DNA of 64,000 bases from Marinobacterium sp. xm-d-530 (GCF_013283365.1 NZ_WBYM01000003.1:306838-370837); one strand, 5' to 3'. Shown: positions 1-8,636, counted from the stretch's first letter. The notes: generated by a model from the letters alone, not told the origin. Made by a program: numbers and translations.

Positions 1-546
1 CACCCAGAGGATGCCAGCCGTATTATGGGGTTGATGCTGGAGCTATTCTTTACCGAACTCCTGCAGATGAACTTAATGCAGACAGACCCCAACCCCGCAA
101 ATTTTCATGTTTGCCCAGACACTGGCAAACTGATTCTTTTCGATTTTGGCGCGGTAAGGCAGTTCGATCCTCAGTTTGTAGATCGCTACAAACAGGCCAT
201 AGATCAGGCCATTGAGCAAAACCGTGCAGGCCTTGAAGCGGCTTTAGAAGTGCTTAGTTTTTTCAAAAATGGTACCGATGTGGCAAACAAAGCGGCGGTT
301 ATCGATATCTTTACCATTGCTTCTGAACCCCTCAGGTCAACAACGCCTTATGATTTTGGTCAGAGTGATATTGCTAAGCGCATCCATGAGATTGGTATGA
401 GTGTTAGTAAAGACCCAGATGCGTGGCATACCCCACCGGCCGATGTGCTGTTTTTACATCGTAAAATGGCAGGGCTTTATCTAATGGCCGCAAAGCACAA
501 GGCTGTTGTTGATACACGAACTATCTATCAACAAATTAGTGGTTAA
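1..546 (+). CDS. ABC1/AarF/UbiB-family kinase-like protein, C-terminal part
   Basis: The reading frame is open from base 1, so the gene begins outside the window and only about 181 C-terminal residues are present. The motifs DPNPAN and LFDFGAVRQ match the catalytic-loop (usually ADPHPGN) and DFG metal-binding segments of the ABC1/ADCK/UbiB atypical kinase family. Members of this family support ubiquinone biosynthesis or related lipid metabolism, but the specific substrate cannot be read here. The catalytic loop has Asn-Pro where many members have His-Pro. The gene ends with TAA 37 bases before the EAL gene. Family assignment is fairly secure; function within the family is not. Confidence 0.75.
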   Translation, partial: HPEDASRIMGLMLELFFTELLQMNLMQTDPNPANFHVCPDTGKLILFDFGAVRQFDPQFVDRYKQAIDQAIEQNRAGLEAALEVLSFFKNGTDVANKAAVIDIFTIASEPLRSTTPYDFGQSDIAKRIHEIGMSVSKDPDAWHTPPADVLFLHRKMAGLYLMAAKHKAVVDTRTIYQQISG

Positions 547-582
547 TAAGGTTTTTATTTGAAGGCATTAACAGACTGAACT

Positions 583-1398
583 ATGCTGAATCTAATCTCA
601 GATTTGGTATTCAAGATGCTAAGTGACAAGGTCATAACACCGATCGACTACTCAAAATTGGGCTGTAAACAGTGCCTAAATGGTGAAGTGTTGGGCTTTG
701 ATTTCACTATGGCCTTCCAACCCATTGTTGATCTTCGCCATCAGACTATTTTTGCCCAAGAGGCACTGGCAAGGGGGCTTAACGGCGAAGGTGCAGTATC
801 AGTCTTTGAACAGGTTAATAAACAAAACCTCTATCGTTTTGACCAAACTTGTCGAGTTAAAGCCATTGAAATTGCATCGCGTTTTGACAATGAGTCGCTG
901 ATCAGTATCAACTTCATGCCAAGGGCTATCTATAAGCCTGAGCTGTGTATTCGCACCACGCTTGAAGCGGCAAAAGTCTATTCGATTGATCCCAAAAGAT
1001 TGATGTTTGAGTTCAGCGAAACTGAGCGTATTGACGACATTGCTCACCTAAAACGAACGATTGAGTTCTATAAGGAGCAGGGCTTTAAGACCGCTATGGA
1101 CGATTTTGGTTCTGGGTACTCAGGTTTAAATATGCTGACGGAATTTAAGCCTGATCTGATCAAGCTCGATATCCAGCTGATTCATGAAATTGACCACTCA
1201 AAGACACGCTTTGCCATCATTAAGTCGGTTAAAACGATGTGTGATGATCTTGGCATTCAGATCATTGCGGAAGGTGTGGAAACCGTTGAAGAGAAGCAGA
1301 CACTAGAGGGTTTGGGAATTCACTACCAACAAGGATTCCTATTCGCAAAGCCTGCTTTTGAAACACTGCTTAAAACTGAAGAATTAAACCACCTCTGA
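583..1398 (+). CDS. Stand-alone EAL-domain cyclic-di-GMP phosphodiesterase
   Basis: A 271-aa protein made almost entirely of one EAL domain, starting around residue 40. The expected catalytic and metal-binding elements are visible: EALARG (the EAL signature), SINFMP, FEFSE, MDDFGSGYSG, IKLD, IIAEGVE and QGFLFAKP. It is therefore predicted to be an active enzyme hydrolysing c-di-GMP to pGpG in the cytoplasm. No GGDEF, PAS or membrane segment is present, so any sensory input must come from a partner or from expression control. The start at 583 has only a weak ribosome binding site, and the ATG at 616 is an alternative. It follows the ABC1 gene on the same strand. Confidence 0.88.
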   Translation: MLNLISDLVFKMLSDKVITPIDYSKLGCKQCLNGEVLGFDFTMAFQPIVDLRHQTIFAQEALARGLNGEGAVSVFEQVNKQNLYRFDQTCRVKAIEIASRFDNESLISINFMPRAIYKPELCIRTTLEAAKVYSIDPKRLMFEFSETERIDDIAHLKRTIEFYKEQGFKTAMDDFGSGYSGLNMLTEFKPDLIKLDIQLIHEIDHSKTRFAIIKSVKTMCDDLGIQIIAEGVETVEEKQTLEGLGIHYQQGFLFAKPAFETLLKTEELNHL

Positions 1399-1412
1399 CA
1401 CTAATCCAAGCG

Positions 1413-1583
1413 TTATTGATTCTCTAACTCTTGGATCTTTTTATAGGTAGCCTCAGCTTTGCTGGTTAGCTGTGAGTAGCCGGCAATATCCCCATTGCGC
1501 TGCAACTGCATCGCCTGCTCTGTTAGCTCTGCATACTCTTTTTTTAACTTCTTCAATGGATCTTTCTTAAATAAACCAAACAT
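1413..1583 (-). CDS. Small DUF6435/Lacal_2735-like protein
   Basis: A 56-aa, Lys/Glu-rich protein beginning MFGLFKKDP, followed by a predicted helical, coiled-coil-like body ending in IQELENQ. The ATG at 1583 is preceded by GGGGAG about 7 bases upstream, so I prefer it to the longer frame that starts at 1655. The N-terminal FGLFK and the KLKKEY...AMQLQRNGDI pattern resemble short uncharacterised proteins recalled as DUF6435. Function is unknown. It sits between the EAL gene (convergent) and the divergent CobW-type GTPase gene. Confidence 0.65.
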   Translation of the reverse strand: MFGLFKKDPLKKLKKEYAELTEQAMQLQRNGDIAGYSQLTSKAEATYKKIQELENQ

Positions 1584-1666
1584 CTCTAATCTCCCCAGTT
1601 TGTCCTCTCTACGCAACAGACATTCAATAGGTTTGGTATTACTATCTTCAATCACACCATCAATAG

Positions 1667-2683
1667 ATGATTTACTCGATGCTAAACGATAACACTACGA
1701 TTAAAGCTGTCCCCACCAATATCATTACAGGGTTTCTAGGGGCTGGTAAGACCTCTGCCATTGTTCACTTACTGCAGAACAAACCTAAACATGAACGTTG
1801 GGCCATTTTAGTTAATGAGTTTGGTGAGATCGGTATCGATGGCAGCTTAATGCAAGGCCAATACTCAGAAGAACAGGGAGTATTCATAAGGGAAGTACCG
1901 GGTGGTTGTATGTGTTGTGCAGCAGGGTTGCCGATGCAGATCGCTCTGAACATGTTACTGGCAAAAGCGAAGCCTGATCGTCTTCTGATTGAACCCACTG
2001 GGTTAGGCCACCCTAAAGAGGTGCTAGACGTTCTCTCCAATGAGCACTATCAGGACGTTCTTTCAATTCAAAAGATCATCACACTGGTTGATGCGCGCCA
2101 GCTAAAAGATCAACGCTATACAACGCATGAGACCTTTAATCAGCAAATTGCGATTGCCGATGTCGTTATTGGTAATAAACAAGATCTTTACGATGAGGGT
2201 GATAAAGAGCGCCTATCACAGTATATAGATGAGCATTTTTCCCCAAGCAAACCACTCGCGTTTACCGAACAGGGTCAGCTCGACCCTAGCCTGCTGTCTG
2301 GCAGCACCCATGCCAAAGCTGGTCATGCACACCATCACCATTCGTACCAATCAGTTCTGGCAAGTGAACAGCCTCTCCCTGAAATTGGCTTTCTTAAAGC
2401 AGAAAATCAAGGCGATGGATTCTTAAGTGCTGGGTGGCGATTTGATCAGCGATACCAGTTTGATCGATCCAAACTCTATCTCTTCTTATCGGGCTTAGAG
2501 GTTGAGCGAATGAAGGGGGTGTTTATCACTAATGAGGGGCTATTTGGTTACAACTTGGCGGATGGATCCCTAAAAGAGTTACCAATCGATGTGTGTGACG
2601 AGAGTCGAATTGAGATGATTGCCGAGCGTCTTGATGATGACTGGGAATCACAGATTTTAAACTGCGCAGTCGATAGTGAATGA
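1667..2683 (+). CDS. CobW/COG0523-type G3E GTPase, putative metal chaperone
   Basis: A 338-aa G3E-family GTPase. Walker A GFLGAGKT lies at residues 22-29, the family metal-site motif GGCMCC follows, and NKQD provides guanine specificity. A His-rich stretch (HAKAGHAHHHH) sits in the linker before the C-terminal CobW domain. COG0523 proteins insert or deliver metals such as zinc or cobalt to client proteins, and the CxCC motif plus the His cluster suggest zinc or a similar ion; the client is not known. The start may be 1667 or the in-frame ATG at 1679, neither with a strong ribosome binding site. No Zur-like palindrome was found upstream, although a Zur regulon lies 6 kb away. Confidence 0.88.
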   Translation: MIYSMLNDNTTIKAVPTNIITGFLGAGKTSAIVHLLQNKPKHERWAILVNEFGEIGIDGSLMQGQYSEEQGVFIREVPGGCMCCAAGLPMQIALNMLLAKAKPDRLLIEPTGLGHPKEVLDVLSNEHYQDVLSIQKIITLVDARQLKDQRYTTHETFNQQIAIADVVIGNKQDLYDEGDKERLSQYIDEHFSPSKPLAFTEQGQLDPSLLSGSTHAKAGHAHHHHSYQSVLASEQPLPEIGFLKAENQGDGFLSAGWRFDQRYQFDRSKLYLFLSGLEVERMKGVFITNEGLFGYNLADGSLKELPIDVCDESRIEMIAERLDDDWESQILNCAVDSE

Positions 2684-2726
2684 CCTGATTTGCTTTGTTG
2701 GGCGTAAATGTCTGAAAGGAGATTTT

Positions 2727-2843
2727 ATGAACAACAATGCACCACTTCCCTGTCGCGGTTGTTTACCTAACTGCCCAAACCGTAAAACCTGTAATGGAAA
2801 ACCTTGGGCCGTGCAAAAACCAAACACGACCAAACCTCATTAA
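2727..2843 (+). CDS. Cys-rich 38-aa microprotein
   Basis: A short gene with ATG at 2727 and an excellent ribosome binding site (AAGGAGA at 2716-2722, spacing about 5). The product has 38 residues with cysteines at 9, 12, 16 and 22 in the pattern C-x2-C-x3-C-x5-C, then GKPW and a polar tail. The four close cysteines could bind a metal ion, but no family is recognised. Its stop lies 5 bases before the preferred start of the downstream lipoprotein gene, so the two are probably translationally coupled. It follows the CobW-type GTPase gene by 43 bases. Confidence 0.62.
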   Translation: MNNNAPLPCRGCLPNCPNRKTCNGKPWAVQKPNTTKPH

Positions 2844-2848
2844 AACTT

Positions 2849-3376
2849 ATGGTTAAACCATTAGCGACGCTTCTAATAGCGGCTTTTTTAGCCGGTTGTA
2901 GTACACAGGATTGGCGAACCGCCAAACGCGATAGTGCTGAAATCGCACCGCTACCCAGTGAGCACCCTGAGGCGGTTATCCAGGTCTACGGAGCAGATCT
3001 TTTCGGTGTGCGAGGCTACTTTGCTGTGCATACCTGGATCTCTACCAAGCAGAAAAATGCACAATACTATACCGTTTACGACGTTGTCGGTTGGCGCACC
3101 GGACGCGGATTGCCTGCCCTACAAATCAAACAGGATATCCCTGATCGTTACTGGTATAACTCTAAACCAGAGCTCATTTTGGACATTCGCGGCGCTGAAG
3201 CAGAACGCTTAATTCCTAAAATTGACGAAGCAGCCAAACGCTACCCTTGGGCTAATGAGTACACTCTCTTTCCCGGCCCAAACAGCAATACTTTCCCTGC
3301 CTGGATTGGTCAGCAAGTCCCTGAGCTTGGTTTGAAGATGCCTTTTAAAGCATTCGGTTCAGGGTATGCAGACTAG
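2849..3376 (+). CDS. DUF3750 family lipoprotein
   Basis: A 175-aa protein when started at the ATG at 2849. This start gives a clean lipoprotein signal peptide, MVKPLATLLIAAFLAGC, with lipobox LAGC and Cys 17. The mature part contains the blocks AEIAPLPSEHPEAVIQVY, VHTWIS, VVGWR, RYWY, LILDIRG and PGPNSNTF that I associate with DUF3750. The family has no established function, though the PGPNSNTF segment looks like a conserved active or binding loop. The frame is open further upstream to 2804 but that overlaps the microprotein gene and lacks a signal peptide. Likely anchored in the outer or inner membrane. Confidence 0.78.
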   Translation: MVKPLATLLIAAFLAGCSTQDWRTAKRDSAEIAPLPSEHPEAVIQVYGADLFGVRGYFAVHTWISTKQKNAQYYTVYDVVGWRTGRGLPALQIKQDIPDRYWYNSKPELILDIRGAEAERLIPKIDEAAKRYPWANEYTLFPGPNSNTFPAWIGQQVPELGLKMPFKAFGSGYAD

Positions 3377-3414
3377 AAGCGTTGCAGGCACCGTGCTTGG
3401 CATCAAACATTAAA

Positions 3415-3435
3415 AAGCCGGGCTATGCCCGGCTT
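3415..3435. terminator. Bidirectional hairpin terminator
   Basis: The 7-bp GC stem GCCGGGC / GCCCGGC (3417-3423 and 3427-3433) with loop TAT is flanked by A residues on the left and T residues on the right. It lies between the convergent DUF3750 and choice-of-anchor I genes and can serve both. Confidence 0.8.
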
Positions 3436-3454
3436 ATTTATGCTAAGTAAGTAC

Positions 3455-4984
3455 TTACTTAGCTTTCACTTCAGTAATCGAAACAGTGTTGCTCATTTCA
3501 GAACTGATCATCAACCAACCTGTGTTCGCATCTCGTGAGATGAACGAAAGACCTTCTGGTGAGACGTTATCCATCGCGTTATTGATGAACTGAACGTAGC
3601 TTGGAGACTCTGGGTTCGTGACATCGTAAACGAAAATACCACCGGTACGTTCCTGACCAATGAAAGCGTATTGACGATCATTCAGTGTGCCCACAGTCAC
3701 TGATTCAGGCTCACCGCCTTTATCATCTGAACGGTCGTCCATCTGGTATTGACCATCTTCAAGCTGACCATTGAAATCGTTTGGACGCAGCTCAGACATT
3801 TTCTTAGCAAACTGATTTGCGCTGTCCCAAACCATCTCGCCCTCTGCATTCCAGACAGTGAATGAACGACCACCGTAAGAGTAGATCTGATCGATATCGC
3901 CATCACGGTCTATGTCACCCATAGAAGTCGTTGTCTTAAGACGACCTAATACTTTCTTGTCCTGAAGCTCTGCTGCATTTGGGTAGGCCGTTGGATCTAG
4001 CTTAAGATCAGCGACACGAACCTCTTCACTGTAACCATCGTAGTCGCGTGAATCACCTTCGTTTGCAGAGAGGATGTACGTTTTACCCTTTGCTGTCATT
4101 GAAGCGATAGCATCCGGCATGTACATACCCATTACAGGGTAAGTTGTGATGTTGATCTTGCCATCTTTGTTGCTGGCATCCATCGCATTCTCTGGCTTGC
4201 TGTGATCTTTAAAGCCAAGACCGACAACGTCAGTAATTTCAGCAGAGGCTAGATCAACAATTGCAAAAGCATTGTTCTCTTGGAGAGCAACCCAAGCCGT
4301 TTTCGAATCTGCTGAGATGGCAACGTACTCTGGTTCAACATCTTGCTGGAAAGAGGCATTTGGACCAAATACGCGTACGCCATTCACACCTTCTGCGAAC
4401 GCATCGAAGTTTGCATTACGAGCCGTCCAAGTTTGAGTGTCGATAACCGTTACCGAGCCAACAGGGTCAACGGTGTATTCATCGCTTGGCTCACCTTCGT
4501 TGGCAGCAACTAGGTAACGACCGTCTGGTGAAAAAGTCACCATATCAGGTAGAGCACCCGCTTCAATGGCATTACCTTTAAGTCCCGATAGTTTTGCTGG
4601 CTGACCGTCCAGATCAAACAGAACGATAGATCCATTTGCCTGCTTGTTTTCAGCTTCTACCGCTACAGCAACCACATCACCAAAGGTCGTCACTGAGTTA
4701 GGACCGCCACCGTACTGGCTAAGGTCAATAAAGCCTGCATCAGATAGCGCGCCAGACTTAGCAACATTGAGCATGCGAATGCCATTTGAATCCGCGTTAG
4801 TGACATAAATACGATTAGCTTTGGCACTGAATGCAGAGATCTCTGTACAACTCTCTTTCTCAACACACTTCTCAGTTTCGGTGAAAAAACCGATCTGTTT
4901 GACGTTTAGTTCAGCTGCAAAAGCCTGGCTTGCCGTTGCAAAAGCGACTGACGCGATCGCGACTTTAAGTGAAGTAAGTTTCAT
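3455..4984 (-). CDS. Choice-of-anchor I family exported protein
   Basis: A 509-aa exported protein with a Sec signal peptide (MKLTSLKVAIASVAFATASQ, cleavage near AFA-AEL). The body has beta-propeller-like repeats with blocks such as GGGPNSV, VTFSPDGRYLVAANEGEPS and SVTVGTL, characteristic of the choice-of-anchor I family, whose members are often annotated as alkaline-phosphatase-like. No sorting signal is obvious at the C-terminus, which ends VSITEVKAK. It is divergent from phoX, and a triple 11-bp-spaced repeat resembling a Pho box (5034-5062) lies upstream. A phosphate-starvation role is an inference from this context. Confidence 0.82.
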   Translation of the reverse strand: MKLTSLKVAIASVAFATASQAFAAELNVKQIGFFTETEKCVEKESCTEISAFSAKANRIYVTNADSNGIRMLNVAKSGALSDAGFIDLSQYGGGPNSVTTFGDVVAVAVEAENKQANGSIVLFDLDGQPAKLSGLKGNAIEAGALPDMVTFSPDGRYLVAANEGEPSDEYTVDPVGSVTVIDTQTWTARNANFDAFAEGVNGVRVFGPNASFQQDVEPEYVAISADSKTAWVALQENNAFAIVDLASAEITDVVGLGFKDHSKPENAMDASNKDGKINITTYPVMGMYMPDAIASMTAKGKTYILSANEGDSRDYDGYSEEVRVADLKLDPTAYPNAAELQDKKVLGRLKTTTSMGDIDRDGDIDQIYSYGGRSFTVWNAEGEMVWDSANQFAKKMSELRPNDFNGQLEDGQYQMDDRSDDKGGEPESVTVGTLNDRQYAFIGQERTGGIFVYDVTNPESPSYVQFINNAMDNVSPEGLSFISRDANTGWLMISSEMSNTVSITEVKAK

Positions 4985-5033
4985 GTTGTTGTCCCTTCAT
5001 TATTAAAAGATCAAAACACTATGTAGTCCGAAG

Positions 5034-5062
5034 ATGACAAATTAATGGAGAAAATATGACTT
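5034..5062 (-). promoter_or_regulatory. Putative Pho-box-like triple direct repeat
   Basis: On the minus strand three 7-mers occur at exact 11-bp spacing: AAGTCAT, TCTCCAT and TTGTCAT (plus-strand positions 5056-5062, 5045-5051 and 5034-5040). PhoB sites are 7-bp CTGTCAT-like units separated by 4 bp. The outer units match 5/7 and 6/7, the middle one only 3/7. A possible -10 (TACATA) follows about 8 bases downstream toward the choice-of-anchor I gene. Inferred from pattern only. Confidence 0.42.
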
Positions 5063-5182
5063 TTAGATTTCAGAAAAATGAATGCCTGCCATGTAAAAAA
5101 ATCTTAAAAAATTAACCATTTTTTTGTAACAAAAAGCACCGATATTAGGCGAATACATAACACCACCTAATTGAGGTTCACA

Positions 5183-7045
5183 ATGAAAAACGATATGCCT
5201 TCCTTCAACGAATGGGATGATATGCAGCAGCCTGAACGTGCAGCGGATACTGGGTTTGACGCTGTCATGTCACGCCGTTACTTTCTGCGTGGTGCAGCAA
5301 TGCTGGGCGCTTCGGCACTTGTCATGAGTGCTGGTGTCATGCCTTCAATTGCAACTGCTGCAAGCCGAGCAGGATTTAAGTTCAATCCAATCGCAGCGAG
5401 CACTGCAGACACTATTTCTATTCCAGATGGATTTGTTTCCCAAGTTGTCGTTCGTTGGGGTGACACGCTAAACACATCGACACCTGAGTTTGATCACAAC
5501 ACACGTGGCACAGCCGCGGTTCAAGCCGAAGCAGTAGGCGATAACAACGATGGTATGGACATGTTCGTTGTAGATGGTCGCAACGTCTTAGTCTTCAATA
5601 ACGAATACACTAACCGCAATATCATCTTTGGTAACCGCGCATCAGAGCTTCCCGAAACTGACGACGACGTCAATAAAGGAAAGATGGCACACGGATTGAC
5701 CTTTGTTGAGTTAAAAGAGACTAACGGCCAATGGGTGATTGTTAAAGATAGTCCTTTAAACCGCCGCATCACGCCAGACAGTGCATTTGAAGTTGTAGGG
5801 CCAGCTCGAGGTAGTGATCTACTTAAGACCTCTTCAGATGCATCCGGCACTCGTATCCTTGGTACATTCAATAACTGTGGTAACGGCAAAACACCTTGGG
5901 GCACCTATCTAGCCTGTGAAGAGAACTTCAATGGTTATTTCTCATCATCTGAAGGCGAGAACTACCAACAGACAGATGCTGAAAAACGCTACGGCATTGC
6001 CAAAGATGGTAAAGATTGGGGTTATGCCTGGGCACAAACCGATGCTCGCTTCGACGTTTCAAAAGAACCAAACGAACCTAATCGTCACGGTTGGGTCGTT
6101 GAAGTCGATCCAGCGGGCCGCCAACAGCCGGTCAAGCTTACGGCACTAGGTCGTTTCAAACATGAAAATGCAGAGTGTGTGATCGCCAAAGATGGCAAAG
6201 CCGTTGTCTATCTAGGTGATGATGAACGTGGTGAATACCTGTACCGTTTTGTGAGTAAAAACAGCTATAACCCTCAAGGCGATAACAGCACCCTACTTCA
6301 CGAAGGCGAACTATTCGTAGCGAAGTTTAATGATGACGGAACAGGTGAGTGGTTAAACCTTAAAGACGCAGGCATGAGTGCTGATGAGACGCTTGTCTTT
6401 GCTCGTATGGCAGCCAGCAAAGTAGGTGCTACCACGATGGATCGTCCAGAGTGGGTTGCTGCTAATCCTCATAAAGTTGAAGCCTATGTTGCTCTGACAA
6501 ACAACAAGTACCGTGGCGAAAAAGAAAATCAACCTCTTAATGCTGCAAACCCTCGTGCGAAAAACCCTTATGGTCAAATCGTCCGTTGGACTCCTGCTGA
6601 GGAAGATCATGCGGCTGATAAATTTGCCTGGGATATGTTTGCAATGGCGGGCAACCCAACTCAGCACTCTGATCTAATGGCTGGATCTAACAATATCAAT
6701 GAAGACAACATGTTTAACAGCCCTGACGGACTGAAATTCGATTCTGCTGGGAACCTTTGGATTCAAACCGACGGTAACTACTCTAACGCCAAAGGCTTTG
6801 CCGGTATGGGTAACAACCAGATGCTAATGGGCGATCCTGAAACGGGAGAAATTCATCGCTTCTTAGTCGGTCCTAAAGAGTGTGAAATTACGGGCCTTAC
6901 GTGGAGTGCTGATCGCAAGACCATGTTTGTCGGTGTTCAACACCCTGGCGAGAAAGGCAACAGCCACTGGCCAGAAGGTGGTAATGCCGTCCCACGTAGC
7001 TCGATTGTTGCAATCAAGCGTACTGATGGTGGCCTGATCGGCTAA
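5183..7045 (+). CDS. phoX: PhoX-family alkaline phosphatase, Tat-exported
   Basis: A 620-aa protein started at the ATG at 5183, which has GAGG 6-7 bases upstream; the frame is open to a TTG at 5171. A twin-arginine signal (SRRYFLRG, Arg 31-32) precedes a hydrophobic stretch, so export is folded, via Tat. The body carries PhoX/DUF839 features: NNCGNGKTPWGTYLACEENF, YLGDDERGEYLYRFV, SPDGLKFD and EGGNAVPRSS near the C-terminus. PhoX enzymes are calcium- and iron-dependent phosphomonoesterases that release phosphate from organic esters in the periplasm. It is divergent from the choice-of-anchor I gene and ends at a strong terminator. Confidence 0.9.
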   Translation: MKNDMPSFNEWDDMQQPERAADTGFDAVMSRRYFLRGAAMLGASALVMSAGVMPSIATAASRAGFKFNPIAASTADTISIPDGFVSQVVVRWGDTLNTSTPEFDHNTRGTAAVQAEAVGDNNDGMDMFVVDGRNVLVFNNEYTNRNIIFGNRASELPETDDDVNKGKMAHGLTFVELKETNGQWVIVKDSPLNRRITPDSAFEVVGPARGSDLLKTSSDASGTRILGTFNNCGNGKTPWGTYLACEENFNGYFSSSEGENYQQTDAEKRYGIAKDGKDWGYAWAQTDARFDVSKEPNEPNRHGWVVEVDPAGRQQPVKLTALGRFKHENAECVIAKDGKAVVYLGDDERGEYLYRFVSKNSYNPQGDNSTLLHEGELFVAKFNDDGTGEWLNLKDAGMSADETLVFARMAASKVGATTMDRPEWVAANPHKVEAYVALTNNKYRGEKENQPLNAANPRAKNPYGQIVRWTPAEEDHAADKFAWDMFAMAGNPTQHSDLMAGSNNINEDNMFNSPDGLKFDSAGNLWIQTDGNYSNAKGFAGMGNNQMLMGDPETGEIHRFLVGPKECEITGLTWSADRKTMFVGVQHPGEKGNSHWPEGGNAVPRSSIVAIKRTDGGLIG

Positions 7046-7064
7046 TGTCGTAACGCTTATCTAC

Positions 7065-7091
7065 AAAAGGCCTCAATAGAGGCCTTTTTTA
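7065..7091 (+). terminator. Rho-independent terminator after phoX
   Basis: Stem AAAAGGCCTC / GAGGCCTTTT with loop AATA, followed by further T residues, 20 bases after the phoX stop. The A-rich left arm means it could also work for znuA arriving from the other side. Confidence 0.88.
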
Positions 7092-7115
7092 TGCTTATTT
7101 TGGGGGGGGCTAATA

Positions 7116-8084
7116 TCAGCGTTTTGCTAAACACTCCGTGAACTCATCAACCAAGCCCTGCATGAAGTTGACGTATGCACCCTGTGCGAGAGCAACATCC
7201 GAGGCCAACGGGTCCAGTTCACCGACATGAACTTCAAATCCACGTGTGATCGAATCGATTAAAGCGGGACGATACTGTGGCTCTTTAAAGACACATGAAA
7301 CGCCGCTATGCTCCAAAGTCTCACGAAGTTCGGCTAAATGTTTGGCACCTGGCTTAAGTTCGGGGCTGACGGTGAAGTAGCCTACCTGATTAAGATCAAA
7401 GTGATTCACAAAGCCGTCGTAGGCATCATGGAAAACCAGAAAACCCTTTTGGTGAACGGGTTCAAGTTGTTCTTTTGCTTGGCTTTCGAACTGTTTCAGT
7501 GACGCTAAGAAAGCTGTCTCGTTCTCTTTGATTTGTGAGGCTTTAGCAGGAAAGTGCTGCTGAAGTTCAACCGACAGCTCTTCCGCAAAGAGCTCAACGC
7601 TCTCGATATCAAGCCAAGGGTGCAAGCCGGCATGATCATGACCTTCATGCTCATCATGAGCGTCGTGATGTTCCTCTTCATGTTCATGGCCTTCGTGTTC
7701 ATCGTGATGATGCTCCTCTTCATGATCATGATCTTTGTGATCATCCTTATGCTCATCTTCACCATGCTCTGCATGCTCATCAAGCATCGCTAAATGCTCA
7801 ACCTTAGAAGCTTCGATTACTTTCTCTAGATAGGGTTCTATCTCAGGACCGACCCAAATCAATAAATCTGTATTGTTCAGTCGCTTACGATCGGAGGGAC
7901 GTAGCGCAAAGTCATGCGGGGAGGCACCGTCAGGCAGAAGAGTATCAACCTCGGCAACATTGACTAAGAGTTCGGCAGTAATAAGGCTCAGCGGTTTAAC
8001 ACTGGCCATCACCGTATCAGCTTGAGCTTGAGTGGATGCCAGTAAAAGAGAGGTAACAACAGAGGCGGTAAATTTGTGTGTCAT
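7116..8084 (-). CDS. znuA: ZnuA zinc-binding periplasmic protein
   Basis: A 322-aa solute-binding protein of the ZnuA/A-1 cluster. A signal peptide (from MTHKFTASVVTSLLLAST to QAQA) leads into the conserved PSPHDF-like segment GASPHDFALRPSD. A long His/Asp/Glu-rich loop at about residues 115-170 (many HDH, EHH and HEGHD units) ends at LHPW. The second-lobe blocks FHDAY and FKEPQY are present. It captures zinc in the periplasm for ZnuBC. The ATG at 8084 is preferred to a TTG at 8093, although the ribosome binding site is weak. It is transcribed divergently from zur with a palindromic Zur-like box between them. Confidence 0.93.
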   Translation of the reverse strand: MTHKFTASVVTSLLLASTQAQADTVMASVKPLSLITAELLVNVAEVDTLLPDGASPHDFALRPSDRKRLNNTDLLIWVGPEIEPYLEKVIEASKVEHLAMLDEHAEHGEDEHKDDHKDHDHEEEHHHDEHEGHEHEEEHHDAHDEHEGHDHAGLHPWLDIESVELFAEELSVELQQHFPAKASQIKENETAFLASLKQFESQAKEQLEPVHQKGFLVFHDAYDGFVNHFDLNQVGYFTVSPELKPGAKHLAELRETLEHSGVSCVFKEPQYRPALIDSITRGFEVHVGELDPLASDVALAQGAYVNFMQGLVDEFTECLAKR

Positions 8085-8114
8085 TGGGTACAATGCCTAT
8101 AAACCAGAAAATGT

Positions 8115-8133
8115 ATTGTTATAATATAACAAT
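8115..8133. promoter_or_regulatory. Zur box between znuA and zur
   Basis: The 19-mer ATTGTTATAATATAACAAT is a perfect inverted repeat around the central base 8124. It closely matches the gammaproteobacterial Zur operator core (TGTTATANTATAACA). It lies 31 bp from the znuA start and 15 bp from the zur start, so a single site can repress both zinc uptake transcription units when zinc is sufficient. Confidence 0.88.
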
Positions 8134-8147
8134 AATTGAGATAAAGC

Positions 8148-8636
8148 ATGCTTGAAATCAACGACGCATTCAATTCAGACCACAACCACGATCACTGCGT
8201 CAGTGGTGCGTTAGATAACGCTAAGGTGATCTGCCAAGAGAGTGGCCAGCGTCTGACTCCCATTCGCGAGTTAGTGTTACGACTCGTCTGGAGCTCCCAT
8301 AAGCCACTGGGTGCCTATGAGTTGTTGCCAGCACTGGCTGACGCGGGCTTTAACTCAGCGCCGCCGACGGTCTATCGGGCATTGGATTTTTTGCATCAGC
8401 TGGGACTCATTCACAAAATCGGTTCACTCAACGCTTTTGTCGGTTGCTCAAATCCAGAACACCCGCATCCATCGGCATTTATGATCTGCAGAGAGTGTAA
8501 AACCGCAGCCGAAATTGAGACCAGTGAGCTTCAAGAGAGCTTTAATCGAGTTGCTAATACGCACGGCTTTCAGCTTGAGGAAGAGAATATCGAGCTGTTA
8601 GGTCTTTGCAGCGATTGTCGTGGGAGTGAGTCATGA
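8148..8636 (+). CDS. zur: Zur, Fur-family zinc uptake regulator
   Basis: A 162-aa Fur-superfamily repressor. The winged-helix part includes [17 protein letters not shown] and [11 protein letters not shown]. The dimerisation domain has the structural zinc pairs CREC and CSDC, and the segment HPHPSAF provides further ligands. The N-terminus has an extra HNHDHC stretch. The genomic position, divergent from znuA and overlapping znuC by 4 bases (ATGA), identifies it as Zur rather than Fur. It is expected to repress znuA and its own operon through the box at 8115-8133. Confidence 0.93.
   Translation: MLEINDAFNSDHNHDHCVSGALDNAKVICQESGQRLTPIRELVLRLVWSSHKPLGAYELLPALADAGFNSAPPTVYRALDFLHQLGLIHKIGSLNAFVGCSNPEHPHPSAFMICRECKTAAEIETSELQESFNRVANTHGFQLEEENIELLGLCSDCRGSES

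Noticed and set aside
1584..1666. A Zur box upstream of the CobW-type GTPase gene
   Set aside because: No sequence close to TGTTATANTATAACA was found in this gap.
5088..5160. A separate Pho box upstream of phoX
   Set aside because: CTGCCAT and TTGTAAC occur near here but no second unit at 11-bp spacing matches well.
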